This document shows, piece by piece, positions 53,368 to 62,401 of a stretch of 64,000 bases of DNA. Within the stretch, counting starts at the first letter, position 1. The number at the start of each line of letters is the position of its first letter. The stretch is from Caballeronia pedi (lineage in GTDB: Bacteria; Pseudomonadota; Gammaproteobacteria; Burkholderiales; Burkholderiaceae), in the NCBI RefSeq assembly GCF_001544915.2, contig NZ_FCOE02000028.1:1-64000 (forward strand), read 5' to 3'. Position numbers and translations under genes: made by a program. Below the pieces are notes generated by a model, which worked only from the letters and a program-made list of their open reading frames with translations, was not told the origin of the DNA and did no database searches.

Positions 53368-53829
53368 ATGGCTGGCCTTTACTTCGAAGAATTCAAGCCC
53401 GGCATGGTCATCGAACATGCCATCCGCCGCACCGTGACCGAGACCGACAACATCCTGTTCTCGGCCATGACGTACAACTGTGCGCCGCTGCATATCGATG
53501 CCGAATACAGCAAGAACACCATGTACGGTCAGCGTCTGGTGAACAGCATGTTCCTGCTGGCGCTGGTGGCGGGTATCACCGTGTATGAAACGACACTGGG
53601 CACCACGCTGGGCAATCTCGGCTTTGGCGAGATTGCTTTCCCCAAGCCTACGTTTCATGGCGACACGGTCCGCGTCGAGACGGAGATCGTCGAGACGCGC
53701 CTGTCGAAGAGCCGCAAGGACTCGGGCATCGTGACCTTCAGACACATTGCCCGGAACCAGCGCGACGAGATCGTATGCACCGCTGTTCGCACCGGCCTGA
53801 TGATGCTGCGTCCCGCCGACAAGGCTTGA
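53368..53829 (+). CDS. MaoC-like dehydratase
   Basis: 153 residues, one hot-dog domain. The motif region is TETDNILFSAMTYNCAPLHIDAEYSK followed by GQRLVNSMF, which resembles MaoC hydratases with His kept in PLHID. It would hydrate an enoyl-CoA (for example mesaconyl- or itaconyl-CoA) to the substrate of the CitE-like lyase just upstream. GGAG lies nine bases before ATG 53368. A CitE-MaoC-acyl-CoA dehydrogenase trio also occurs in mycobacteria. Confidence 0.92.
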   Translation: MAGLYFEEFKPGMVIEHAIRRTVTETDNILFSAMTYNCAPLHIDAEYSKNTMYGQRLVNSMFLLALVAGITVYETTLGTTLGNLGFGEIAFPKPTFHGDTVRVETEIVETRLSKSRKDSGIVTFRHIARNQRDEIVCTAVRTGLMMLRPADKA

Positions 53830-53855
53830 TTTCATCTTCGGAGAAGGACTAGGTC

Positions 53856-55022
53856 ATGGACTACCAACTCAGCGCCGATCAACACGCCATCGTCGATGCA
53901 GCTCAGAAGATCTGTACTGACTTCCCGCTCGAATACTGGCGCAACAAGGACAAGAACCACGAATTTCCGCACGAGTTCTTTGAAGCCGTCGCGAGCGGAG
54001 GGTGGCTCGGCATCTGCATGCCGGAAGATGTGGGCGGGGCGAATCTGGGCGTGACGGAAGCGGCGCTCTTCATGCGCGCGGTCGCCGAGTGCGGCGGACA
54101 GGCGGCGGCGTCCACCATCCACATGAATATCTTCGGCCTGCAGCCCGTCGTGCATTTCGGCACGGAGGCGCAGAAAAAGGCCTGGCTGCCGCCTTTTGCG
54201 CGAGGCGAAAACAAGGCGTGCTTTGCAGTGACCGAACCGGACACGGGCCTCGATACCACCAAGCTCAAGGTGACGGCGAAGAAGCAGGCCGATGGCAATT
54301 ATCTGATTTCGGGCAAGAAGGTTTTCATCTCGACCGCACAGGTTGCCGATCACATTTTGATCCTCGCGCGGACCACGCCGATCGAACAGGTGAAGAAGCA
54401 CAGCGAAGGACTGAGCCTGTTCTACACGAAGCTCGACCGCGATTACGTCGACATTCGGGAGATCGATAAACTCGGTCGTGCGGCCGTCGATACGAACGAA
54501 CTGTTCATCGATAACCTGCCGGTGTCGAAAGACGCGCTGATCGGTGAGGAAGGCAAGGGCCTGAGCTATATCTTCCATGGCATGAATGCCGAGCGCGTGC
54601 TGGTCGCGGCGGAGCAGATCGGGATCGGCCGCGCCGTGCTCAAGCTGGCGACGCAGTATGCGAAGGAACGCGTGGTGTTCGGCCGGCCGATCGGCAAGAA
54701 TCAGGGCGTGCAACATCCGCTCGCGCGCAACTGGGCCGAGCTGGAAGCGGCAAATCACATGATTTTTGCCGCCGCGGATCTGTACGACAAGGGTCTGTCC
54801 TGCGGCTCCGAAGCGAACGCCGCGAAGCTGCTGGCATCGGAGGCCTGCATGAACGCGTGCCAGACGTCGATCCTCACGCATGGCGGCTTCGGTTACGCGA
54901 AGGAGTATCACGTGGAGCGGTTCATGCGCGAAGCCTGGATCGGCTACATCGCGCCGGTCACCCCGCAACTGATCCTGTCGAACATCGCGGAGCGTAAGCT
55001 CGACTTGCCCAAGTCATACTAG
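53856..55022 (+). CDS. Acyl-CoA dehydrogenase
   Basis: 388 residues. FAD/substrate segment VTEPDTGLDTTKLK lies near residue 125. The MCAD-type Glu is absent from the C-terminal region; a Glu occurs at 246 in NAERVLVAAE, the isovaleryl-CoA dehydrogenase position. It is closely related to the 62402 protein, including the C-terminal LPKSY/LPRSY. In this operon it could oxidise a saturated C5 acyl-CoA, such as methylsuccinyl-CoA, to the enoyl-CoA for the MaoC enzyme. Confidence 0.95.
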   Translation: MDYQLSADQHAIVDAAQKICTDFPLEYWRNKDKNHEFPHEFFEAVASGGWLGICMPEDVGGANLGVTEAALFMRAVAECGGQAAASTIHMNIFGLQPVVHFGTEAQKKAWLPPFARGENKACFAVTEPDTGLDTTKLKVTAKKQADGNYLISGKKVFISTAQVADHILILARTTPIEQVKKHSEGLSLFYTKLDRDYVDIREIDKLGRAAVDTNELFIDNLPVSKDALIGEEGKGLSYIFHGMNAERVLVAAEQIGIGRAVLKLATQYAKERVVFGRPIGKNQGVQHPLARNWAELEAANHMIFAAADLYDKGLSCGSEANAAKLLASEACMNACQTSILTHGGFGYAKEYHVERFMREAWIGYIAPVTPQLILSNIAERKLDLPKSY

Positions 55023-55185
55023 GCACGGCGGTTCGGGGCATCCCGGGCGTACGAAGAAGAACAATTTGGCGGCAGCCGTTAATCCAACCGTTATCGGTCG
55101 CCAATCAGGCAAACGGAAGTCTGTATCAGGCGGTCCCGGTGTATACAAGCCAGATTCCGCTTGCATGCGGGTTTAGGAGACAAGC

Positions 55186-56424
55186 ATGTCAGCTGCAAAA
55201 CCCCTGCAGGGTATTCGTGTTCTCGATCTGACCGTGGCGTTGGCCGGGCCCTATGGATCACTGCTACTCGGTGGTCTGGGCGCCGAAGTCATTCGCGTCG
55301 AATCGCCCGGCGGCAGCGATATCGCGCGTAGCAACCCGCCTTATGTGGGCAAGGAAGGCATCCACTTCGGTGTCAGGCGCGAGGAAGAGGTTTCGCTAAC
55401 CATCCTGAATCGCGCACGCAACAAGAAAAGCATTACGCTCGATCTGAAATCCGAGCAGGGCCTGGCTCTCTTCATGGATTTGGTCAAGGAATGCGACGTC
55501 GTCATTGAAAACGCCAGCGAAGGCGCGACCGCGCGCCTCGGCGTGGACTACGAAAGCGTGCGCAAGGCCAATCCTAAAATCATCTACGCATCGATCAAGG
55601 CTTTTGGCGAGCCTAGCCCTTACCCCAATCTCAAGGGGATGGACATCATCGTGCAGGCGCTGTCCGGCATCATGGACGTGACCGGTGTCGCCGACGGCCC
55701 TCCCACGCGATGGGGCCTGCCGATCGCCGATCTCGTCGCGCCGTTGTATGCGGTCAATGGCATCCTCGCCGCGCTCATTCATCGCGGCAAGACGGGTGAA
55801 GGGCAACGAGTACAGGTCTCGATGCTCGACTGCCTGTCGTCGATGGTGGCCGAGGAGCACTTCGATGTGTTCCTCGCGAACGGTTATCCGAAGCGCTCGG
55901 GCAATTTCCACGATCGCCTGGTGCCGTTCGGCGTATACGCGACGCTCGATGGTCACGTGGCCATGGTCGCTTTCCAGCCCGACTGGTTCCAGAACCTCAT
56001 GGAAGCCTTGGGCAAACCCGAGCTGGCCAAGGATCCGCGCTACGCCACGCGTGGTCCGCGCATGAAGCATGCGGCCGAGATCAACGCCATGATCGAAGAG
56101 TGGGCACGGCAGCGCAGCACGGAAGAGGTCATCCGCGAGTTGCAGGAAAAGCGCGGCGTGCCCGCGGCCCCGGTGCGCTCGCCGCTCGACGTGCTCAAGG
56201 ACCCGGAATTGCAGGAGCGCGGCGCCGTGGTCAAACTGCAGCATCCGGGTCTCTCCGATGTCCACGCCATAGGCATGGGACTGCCCATCAGCTTCTCACA
56301 AACGCCGGTGCAGTTCGACCAGCCGGCACAGGAACTCGGCGCATCGAATGAAGAGATTTATCGTGATCTTCTGAAGCTGCCGGACGATCGGCTGCGGCAA
56401 CTGCGCGACGAAGGAGTGATCTGA
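55186..56424 (+). CDS. CaiB/BaiF family III CoA-transferase
   Basis: 412 residues. The catalytic Asp is Asp182 (LPIADLVAPLY). It starts MSAAKPLQGIRVLDLTVALAGPYGSLLLGGLGAEV in two parts. GGAG precedes ATG 55186 after a 163-base gap from the dehydrogenase. With the CitE-like, MaoC and PrpD genes nearby, it is a candidate itaconate- or methylsuccinate-CoA transferase. It is one base away from the racemase gene. Confidence 0.93.
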   Translation: MSAAKPLQGIRVLDLTVALAGPYGSLLLGGLGAEVIRVESPGGSDIARSNPPYVGKEGIHFGVRREEEVSLTILNRARNKKSITLDLKSEQGLALFMDLVKECDVVIENASEGATARLGVDYESVRKANPKIIYASIKAFGEPSPYPNLKGMDIIVQALSGIMDVTGVADGPPTRWGLPIADLVAPLYAVNGILAALIHRGKTGEGQRVQVSMLDCLSSMVAEEHFDVFLANGYPKRSGNFHDRLVPFGVYATLDGHVAMVAFQPDWFQNLMEALGKPELAKDPRYATRGPRMKHAAEINAMIEEWARQRSTEEVIRELQEKRGVPAAPVRSPLDVLKDPELQERGAVVKLQHPGLSDVHAIGMGLPISFSQTPVQFDQPAQELGASNEEIYRDLLKLPDDRLRQLRDEGVI

Positions 56425-56425
56425 C

Positions 56426-57592
56426 ATGTTCGCCGCATCTTCCCGTGGAGGCCCGCTTGCAGGCGTCAGGGTTGTCGAGATCGCAGGCATCGGTCCCGGG
56501 CCGCTGGCGGCGATGTTTCTGGCAGACCTCGGCGCGACCGTGATCCGTGTCGATCGCAAGGAGCCTTCGGGCCTCGGCGCGCCGCGTCCTGCGCAGTTCG
56601 ATCTGGGGCTGCGCAATCGCAAGTCCATCCGCGTCGATCTGAAAGACCCGGACGCCGTAGAGATGGTGCTTGAGTTGATTGCGCAGGCCGACGCGCTGAT
56701 CGAAGGCTTTCGTCCCGGCGTGATGGAACGGCTGGGTCTCGGGCCGGACACGTGTCTCACGCGCAATCCGCGTCTCGTGTACGGCCGTGTGACGGGCTGG
56801 GGGCAGGACGGACCGCTCTCGCAGGTGGCCGGGCACGATCTGAACTACATCTCGATCACGGGAGCCTTGCATGCGATGGGGCGCGCGGGGCAGGCGCCCA
56901 CGCCGCCGCTCAACGTGCTCGGCGACTATGCGGGCGGCGCGTTGTATCTGGCGTTCGGACTGCTCGCGGGCATCATCGAGGCGCGCGGTTCCGGCAAGGG
57001 CCAGGTCGTGGACGCCGCGATGGTGGACGGCGTGGCCTCCATCATGACGGTGACGATGGGTCTTCACGCGGCAGGCATGCTCGGCAAGGAACGTGGCACC
57101 AATCTGCTCGATACCGGCGCGCACTTCTACGAGGTGTATGAATGCGCCGATGGAAAGTTCGTGAGCGTCGCGCCGATCGAGGGCAAGTTCTACAGGCTCT
57201 TGCTTGAAAAGCTCGAGTTACAGGACCATCCGCTGCTTCAAAAGCAGATGGATCGCACGCAATGGCCGCAAGCCAAAGCGGTGCTTGCCGCGAAGTTCAA
57301 GGAACAGTCGCGCGATGAGTGGACGCGGCGCTTCGGGCAACTGGACGTCTGCCTTGCGCCGGTGCTCGACTTCGACGAGGCATCGAGTCATCCACACATC
57401 GAGGCGCGCGGAACGTTGATCGATCTGGACGGAGTGACGCACCCCGCGCCCGGCCCACGTTTTTCACGAACGCCCGCCGCGCGACCCGAGTCGCCAGCGG
57501 CATTGAGCACCGACAACGCCGTCGATGCGCTGCGTGGGTGGCTGCCGGACGAACGCATCGAAACTTTGCGCGCGCACGAGACCTTCATCTGA
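56426..57592 (+). CDS. Alpha-methylacyl-CoA racemase-type CoA-transferase family protein
   Basis: 388 residues. The acid/base pair of AMACR is present as His137 (VAGHDLNYISITG) and Asp167 (NVLGDYAGG). The protein is a paralogue of the 18100 racemase. It would interconvert the (R) and (S) forms of a 2-methylacyl-CoA, which suits a methylsuccinyl- or methyl-branched substrate and a stereospecific dehydrogenase. The start directly follows the CoA-transferase stop (TGACATG). Confidence 0.92.
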   Translation: MFAASSRGGPLAGVRVVEIAGIGPGPLAAMFLADLGATVIRVDRKEPSGLGAPRPAQFDLGLRNRKSIRVDLKDPDAVEMVLELIAQADALIEGFRPGVMERLGLGPDTCLTRNPRLVYGRVTGWGQDGPLSQVAGHDLNYISITGALHAMGRAGQAPTPPLNVLGDYAGGALYLAFGLLAGIIEARGSGKGQVVDAAMVDGVASIMTVTMGLHAAGMLGKERGTNLLDTGAHFYEVYECADGKFVSVAPIEGKFYRLLLEKLELQDHPLLQKQMDRTQWPQAKAVLAAKFKEQSRDEWTRRFGQLDVCLAPVLDFDEASSHPHIEARGTLIDLDGVTHPAPGPRFSRTPAARPESPAALSTDNAVDALRGWLPDERIETLRAHETFI

Positions 57593-57706
57593 GGCATGGT
57601 GCATACAAACCCGATCAACCGCCGGCGCACCGCCGGGCAACTTCGCTCCACGGTTCCAACGCACGTTGAGGGCAGGGAACAGGGAGCAGGCAACGAGCTT
57701 ACCGAA

Positions 57707-58393
57707 ATGACATCGCATACTTCCGATCTGACCGCGCTGGATCGCCTCACGCGCGGCCGCTCCACGTGTCGTGCCTACGAACACAAGGCGCTGGATGCCG
57801 ACCTCATACGCAGCATCGTAGGCATGGCGAGTCGCTCGGCTTCCTGGTGCAACGTGCAACCGTGGAAACTGGTCATCACTGAAACCCTGGAGAGCACGGA
57901 GCGCTTCCGCGAGGCGCTGATGGAGCGCGCGCAGAACCATCCGGAAACAGAGTCCGATTTGCCATTTCCGCCGGGCTATAAGGGCATTTACGGCGAGCGG
58001 CGGCGCGGGGCGGGCATCGCGCTTTATTCGTCCCTCGGCATCGGCCCTAAGGATACCGAACGCAGCGCCCAGCAAGCATTCCGCAATTTCCGCATGTTCG
58101 ATGCGCCGCACGTGGCCATCATCACGGTGCCTGCGGAGCTGGGTCCTTATGCGCTCGTGGATGCAGGCGGCTTCGTCTCCTCGTTTCTGCTCGCGGCTTA
58201 TGCACATGGCGTGGCCACCACGCCTCAGGGCGCGCTCGCTCGCCACGCGCACTTCGTGCGCGAGTACTTCGGTATCCCCGATACACAGCATATGATTTGC
58301 GGCATTTCGTTCGGCTTTGCGCAGGCCGGACACCCGGTCAACCAGTTTCGCACCACCCGCGCTGGCGTAGACGATCTGGTGCGCTTCACCTGA
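57707..58393 (+). CDS. Nitroreductase-family flavoprotein
   Basis: 228 residues. The FMN-binding start is RLTRGRSTCRAYEHKALD, followed by SRSASWCNVQPWKLVI and the C-terminal ISFGFAQAGHPVNQFRTTR. Members reduce nitro groups, quinones or activated double bonds with NAD(P)H. A family member inside a CoA-ester operon may reduce an enoate-like side product, but its real role is unclear. The start is ATG 57707; no good upstream start is seen in the longer frame. Confidence 0.93.
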   Translation: MTSHTSDLTALDRLTRGRSTCRAYEHKALDADLIRSIVGMASRSASWCNVQPWKLVITETLESTERFREALMERAQNHPETESDLPFPPGYKGIYGERRRGAGIALYSSLGIGPKDTERSAQQAFRNFRMFDAPHVAIITVPAELGPYALVDAGGFVSSFLLAAYAHGVATTPQGALARHAHFVREYFGIPDTQHMICGISFGFAQAGHPVNQFRTTRAGVDDLVRFT

Positions 58394-58404
58394 GCGATGC
58401 ACGC

Positions 58405-58728
58405 ATGAGCGACACGAATACTGCAGCCCGGCGACTGCTGGGCGACATCGCGCCCGGTCTGGCGAAACTGACCGACGACGTCCTGTTCGGCCAGATCTGG
58501 GAACGCCCGGGACTGTCGAAACGCGATCGCAGTCTCATCACCTGTGCCGCGCTCGTCGTCACAGGAAAAACCGAGCAGGTGAGCGGGCACTTCCGACGCG
58601 CCATCGAGAACGGCGTCACGCGTGAGGAACTGATCGAACTCATTACGCACCTGGCCTTTTATGGCGGATGGCCCAACGCGGTCAGCGCCGCCGTGCGCGC
58701 GAGAGAAGCGCTGGGCGCGAATGAATAA
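58405..58728 (+). CDS. Carboxymuconolactone decarboxylase (CMD) family protein
   Basis: 107 residues, all-helical CMD fold with RDRSLITCAALVVTGKTEQVSGHFRRAIENGVTREEL (two parts) and THLAFYGGWPNAVSA. The AhpD-type CxxC pair is absent, so a peroxidase role is unlikely. The His in SGHF is at the usual active-site place. It starts 12 bases after the nitroreductase and overlaps or abuts the enoyl-CoA hydratase start. A true decarboxylase role is not established. Confidence 0.9.
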   Translation: MSDTNTAARRLLGDIAPGLAKLTDDVLFGQIWERPGLSKRDRSLITCAALVVTGKTEQVSGHFRRAIENGVTREELIELITHLAFYGGWPNAVSAAVRAREALGANE

Positions 58729-58741
58729 CAAGGGGAACATC

Positions 58742-59515
58742 GTGTCACTGCTGATTGACCACCCCGCGCCGCAGGTGCGCCGCTTCACGCTGAATCGCGC
58801 CGAGCGCATGAACGCGCTCGATGGTCCAACCTTGCAGAGTCTCAACGACGCGGTGCGCGACTGTGCTTCGGCTGCCGGCCAAGTCAAGGTGCTGGTGATA
58901 CGGGGCAGCGGTCGGGCGTTCTGCGCGGGCAACGACCTCAAATGGCTCGCGAGCGGCGTGCTGGCTGACCGCGCTGCGCACATGCGTCATCAGGATCTGA
59001 TGCAGGACACCTATGAACGCTTGGAGTCCGTACCGCAGATCGTGTTGGCGAGCATCAACGGCTATGCCCTCGCGGGAGGCTTCGAGCTGGCGCTGGCCTG
59101 CGACGTGATGATCGCCGATGAAGCGGCTGAACTCGGCGACGAGCATATTCGGCGCAGCCTTCTTCCGAGCGGCGGCAGTTCTCAACGGCTGCCGCGCAAG
59201 CTGCGCTTGCAGCGTGCCATGTACTATCTCGTCACGGGTCGTCGCATGACGGGACGTGAAGCTGCGGACATGGGGCTGGCTGCCTTGGCTGCTCCCTCTC
59301 TGCAACTGGAGAGCATCACGCTCGAGCTGGCGCAGGAGATCGCCCAAGCCGACGCACTCGCGCTGGCGTCCATGAAGCAGATGGCGCGCCGCGCGATGGA
59401 GCTGCCACTCTCCGATGGCCTGCGCTACGAGCGCTGGATGCAGCATCGCTACCGCACGCAGTCGCCGTCCCTGGAGGCGGGCGTACAGGGCTTTGCCGGC
59501 ACTACGGGGAGCTGA
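58742..59515 (+). CDS. Enoyl-CoA hydratase/isomerase (crotonase family)
   Basis: 257 residues. The oxyanion segments are GSGRAFCAGNDLKW and INGYALAGGFELALACDVMIA; the catalytic Glu region is GDEHIRRSLLPSGGSSQRLPR. I choose GTG 58742, which has AAGGGGA six bases upstream and gives the family start MSLLIDHP. ATG 58721 is an alternative and would overlap the CMD gene by eight bases. It ends the 52449-59515 operon-like block. Confidence 0.93.
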   Translation: MSLLIDHPAPQVRRFTLNRAERMNALDGPTLQSLNDAVRDCASAAGQVKVLVIRGSGRAFCAGNDLKWLASGVLADRAAHMRHQDLMQDTYERLESVPQIVLASINGYALAGGFELALACDVMIADEAAELGDEHIRRSLLPSGGSSQRLPRKLRLQRAMYYLVTGRRMTGREAADMGLAALAAPSLQLESITLELAQEIAQADALALASMKQMARRAMELPLSDGLRYERWMQHRYRTQSPSLEAGVQGFAGTTGS

Positions 59516-59523
59516 ATCGAACG

Positions 59524-59543
59524 AGAACGTTTGATGACGTTCT
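59524..59543. terminator. Inverted repeat between convergent hydratase and IclR genes
   Basis: AGAACGT (59524-59530) and ACGTTCT (59537-59543) are perfect mirrors around TTGATG. It lies between the stops of the rightward hydratase and the leftward IclR gene. There is no T-tract, so it is only a probable transcript-end hairpin. Confidence 0.4.
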
Positions 59544-59572
59544 GTCCGGTATGCCCGGCGAACCCGATTGGA

Positions 59573-60370
59573 TCAAAGCGCACCATCGAAATCGGCGAGC
59601 TGCGCTTGCAGAAGCGCGGCCGTTTCCTTCAATGCGGGCGCGATGCGGTCGCGCTCGAACTCCAGATCCAGCTCGACGTCGGCTTTCCCGCAGCTCATTC
59701 CCAGGAGAATGCCCTCGCGACCGATGCGTACAGGCAGCGCAACGCCCCACGTGCCGCGCTGGAAGCCGCCCATCACGGCACATGTGCCGGTGGTTTCGAG
59801 CTCATGGAACGAGGCGTGAATGGCGTCGCCCAATGCGTCGCCCTGGGGTCCCGCGTGCCGCTTGTGTGCTTCTATCAGTAGCGCCTGCTCTTCCTGAGGC
59901 AGTCCCCAAAGATATGCCCTGCCGATGGACGTCGTGCTCATAGGCAATACCGAACCGACGCCGAGCCGCAAGGTGGCCACTTTGCGGCTCACCCGATAGT
60001 CGACGTAGAGCATGTCCAGGCCATCCTGCAGACCAAGCGCGACCGAGACATCGAGCCGATCAGCCAGTTCCTGCAGAAGAGGCTGCGCCGCCTGCAGCAA
60101 TGCGTTAGACCCGAGATAGGCGTGACCGATGGCCAATGCACCCGTCGATAGTTCGAATCCGCGGCTGCCCGGGACGGATCGCAAGAATCCCACCTGCAGC
60201 AACGTAGATGTCAATCTGGACACGGTCGCTTTGGGGAGTCCCGTGCGTCTGACGAGTTCGGCATTGGTGAGCGGTGTACGATCCGACTGAAACGCACGCA
60301 GGACGTGCAGTCCGCGCTCGACCGTCATCAGCGTGGATCTATCGGCGGCATGTCCCTGTGGCGTGTTCAT
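59573..60370 (-). CDS. IclR-family transcriptional regulator (type B of second pair)
   Basis: 265 residues. The winged helix TVERGLHVLRAFQ ... NAELVRRTGLPKATVSRLTSTL and the effector domain (RKVATLRLGVGSVLPMSTTSIGRAYL, two parts) are nearly parallel with the 35222 protein. It overlaps the type A gene by four bases (ATGA), so translation is coupled. It is presumably a regulator of the adjacent 52449-59515 or 62402 operons. Confidence 0.93.
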   Translation of the reverse strand: MNTPQGHAADRSTLMTVERGLHVLRAFQSDRTPLTNAELVRRTGLPKATVSRLTSTLLQVGFLRSVPGSRGFELSTGALAIGHAYLGSNALLQAAQPLLQELADRLDVSVALGLQDGLDMLYVDYRVSRKVATLRLGVGSVLPMSTTSIGRAYLWGLPQEEQALLIEAHKRHAGPQGDALGDAIHASFHELETTGTCAVMGGFQRGTWGVALPVRIGREGILLGMSCGKADVELDLEFERDRIAPALKETAALLQAQLADFDGAL

Positions 60371-61191
60371 GGCAATCTGCTCGACGGTGTGATTTCCCCA
60401 GCCATTCGTACAAGCGCAGGTCCCAGTTCACGCATGCTCCGCGCCCGGCCGAGCAGCATCGACGGTCCCATGCAGCTCACGGCCAGCGGAGCTTCGCCGG
60501 GTAACCGGACCGGCGCGGACACCATGGTCATGGGCCGGCCCGATTCTCCCAACGCGACACAGAAGCCGCTTTCCCGCACCTGCCCGATGGCATCCGCGGA
60601 ACGACGGCGAACGTGCTTCCATGTCTCGGTCGTGTCGGACGAGCGGTGAAGCTCGGCGCTTTTGAACAGAAAATCACGCTCGGCGTCCGGAAGGCTGGCG
60701 AGCAAGGCCCAGCCCGCCGCGGATGAAGCAAGTCCCGATCTCGATCCGATTTCCAACTGGAGCGCGGCGGGGATCGAGTTCGTGCAGCAACCGTCGATCA
60801 CGACCAGGTCCAGCCGGTTGCGAACGCTCAGTTGCACGTGTACCTGATGGCGATCGGCAAACAGGCGCATCCGGTCATGCGCCGCTTCGCGGATTTCGAT
60901 GTCTGCCGCCGCGCGGTATCCCAAAGCGAGCGCCGAAGGATTGAGACAGAAACGTCTGCTGCTCGAATCGCAGCGCAGATAGCCCAGCGCGATCAGCGTG
61001 CGAGTCAGACGTGTCACCGTAGAGGCGGGAAGCCCGGCGCGCACGGCGAGTTCACGGTTGCACAGCCAACGATCCGCTGGCGTGAAAGATGAAAGGATGG
61101 CCAATGCGCGGGCAAATGGCGTCACCACAGGGCGCGATTGCCCCGAGGGCTGCGAACTCGAACTACCAGAGATTGAGCATGAATGTTGCAT
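60367..61191 (-). CDS. IclR-family transcriptional regulator (type A of second pair)
   Basis: 274 residues, with a Ser-rich N-terminal extension (SISGSSSSQPSG). The winged helix is ARALAILSSFTPADRWLCNREL then PASTVTRLTRTLIALGYL, matching the 34345 protein in the same places. The effector domain follows. It is the first gene of a leftward A-B pair. A CTAA-N6-TTAG palindrome (61224-61237) lies 33 bases upstream of its start. Confidence 0.92.
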   Translation of the reverse strand: MQHSCSISGSSSSQPSGQSRPVVTPFARALAILSSFTPADRWLCNRELAVRAGLPASTVTRLTRTLIALGYLRCDSSSRRFCLNPSALALGYRAAADIEIREAAHDRMRLFADRHQVHVQLSVRNRLDLVVIDGCCTNSIPAALQLEIGSRSGLASSAAGWALLASLPDAERDFLFKSAELHRSSDTTETWKHVRRRSADAIGQVRESGFCVALGESGRPMTMVSAPVRLPGEAPLAVSCMGPSMLLGRARSMRELGPALVRMAGEITPSSRLP

Positions 61192-61223
61192 AACGTTGCC
61201 CGCTACAAAACCGGCTCGTCAAA

Positions 61224-61237
61224 CTAACATTCATTAG
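61224..61237. promoter_or_regulatory. CTAA-N6-TTAG palindrome upstream of second IclR pair
   Basis: CTAACATTCATTAG is a mirror with the same CTAA-N6-TTAG core as the 52222 site. The outer arm bases do not match well. It could be an extra binding place for the same regulator, or a chance AT-rich palindrome. Confidence 0.3.
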
Positions 61238-61360
61238 AATGCAAATGGCCTCCGAAGTCGATTGGGGTTAACCTGATCCAGCCGGCTGTCGCTCACGAGC
61301 GGTGAGGGCATCGGTTTGGATCGATCAGCAGATTGCCGATCCGCGCTGCCGCCAGGCTGC

Positions 61361-62290
61361 CTAACCAAGCCAGCGTGCATCGGGCCAGCGGCCGCTCTCG
61401 AATGTGGACTTGACGCAGTCCAGCAGCACCTCGACGACGCAGCGCACGGGCGCCGTGGCTTGTCGGCTGGCGGGCGCTGCCAGCACGATGGTTCGCTTGA
61501 GCGCAGGGGAGATCAGCGGGGCCGCGCTGAGGGTTCGCCGCGCGACCTCCTGCGTGACACCCACCGCCGGAAGGATGGTCCAGCCGTGTCCTTGTGCAAC
61601 CAGTTCCTTCTGAACGCTCAGCGCATTGGTTTCGGCGAACACCTGCAGTGTCACGCCAGCCTCGGTCGCGGCGTGCTCGATGACGGCACGCAAGCCCTGT
61701 GGCGCGGCGGGGAGGATGAAAAGCTCGCGTGCAACGCGCGCGAGCGTGAGCGGTCGCTTGCGGGACAGCATCGCCGAGGGCGCCGCCACTGCCCAGAGAC
61801 TCTCCTCGAGCAGCGGCTTTACGTGCAGCGCGGAGGTTTCCTTCTGCCCATAGAGCAAGGCGGCATCCACATCGCCGGCCTGGAGCCAGTCCTGAAGGTG
61901 CCCCGCATAACCGATGGTCAGTCGCAGACGGATGTGCGGGTAACGCTTCGCCACTTCGCCTGCCAGCAGCGTGGCCAGAACGTCCGACGTGCTGGCAAGC
62001 AGGCCGATACTGACGATGCCCGAAACCGGCCCCTCGACAGGCTGAATTTCTGCCTTGGCGCGCGCGACTTCGTCGAGGATGCGGCGAGCGTATTCGAGCA
62101 TGGTTTTGCCCGAAGCCGTGAGCTGCATGCCATGGCGGCTGCGGTCGAAGAACTCCGTGCCCATGTCCTCTTCGAGCAGTCGCAGTTGCCGGGATACCGC
62201 GGGCTGCACGAGGTTGAGAAGGGTGGACGCCCGGGTTACGTTGCCGGTTTCGGCCACGGTGACGAAGGCGCGCAGTTGCTTGAGATCCAT
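61361..62290 (-). CDS. LysR-family transcriptional regulator
   Basis: 309 residues. It starts MDLKQLRAFVTVAETGNVTRASTLLNLVQPAVSRQLRLLEEDMG (two parts), with the typical LysR helix-turn-helix and an effector domain containing AGDVDAALLYGQKE and GHGWTILPAVGV. The start is ATG 62290 with GAGG upstream; GTG 62293 is also possible. It is divergent from the acyl-CoA dehydrogenase at 62402 (gap 111 bases), so it likely controls that gene and the second ETF. Confidence 0.94.
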   Translation of the reverse strand: MDLKQLRAFVTVAETGNVTRASTLLNLVQPAVSRQLRLLEEDMGTEFFDRSRHGMQLTASGKTMLEYARRILDEVARAKAEIQPVEGPVSGIVSIGLLASTSDVLATLLAGEVAKRYPHIRLRLTIGYAGHLQDWLQAGDVDAALLYGQKETSALHVKPLLEESLWAVAAPSAMLSRKRPLTLARVARELFILPAAPQGLRAVIEHAATEAGVTLQVFAETNALSVQKELVAQGHGWTILPAVGVTQEVARRTLSAAPLISPALKRTIVLAAPASRQATAPVRCVVEVLLDCVKSTFESGRWPDARWLG

Positions 62291-62401
62291 CACACATACC
62301 TCGATGCCGAAAAATGATGGTGCGATCAGTTATTTCTATTTTTCCAATGATCCATCAAATATTACTATGACTCGACCAAAGCTACTTACGGATTTCCCTT
62401 C

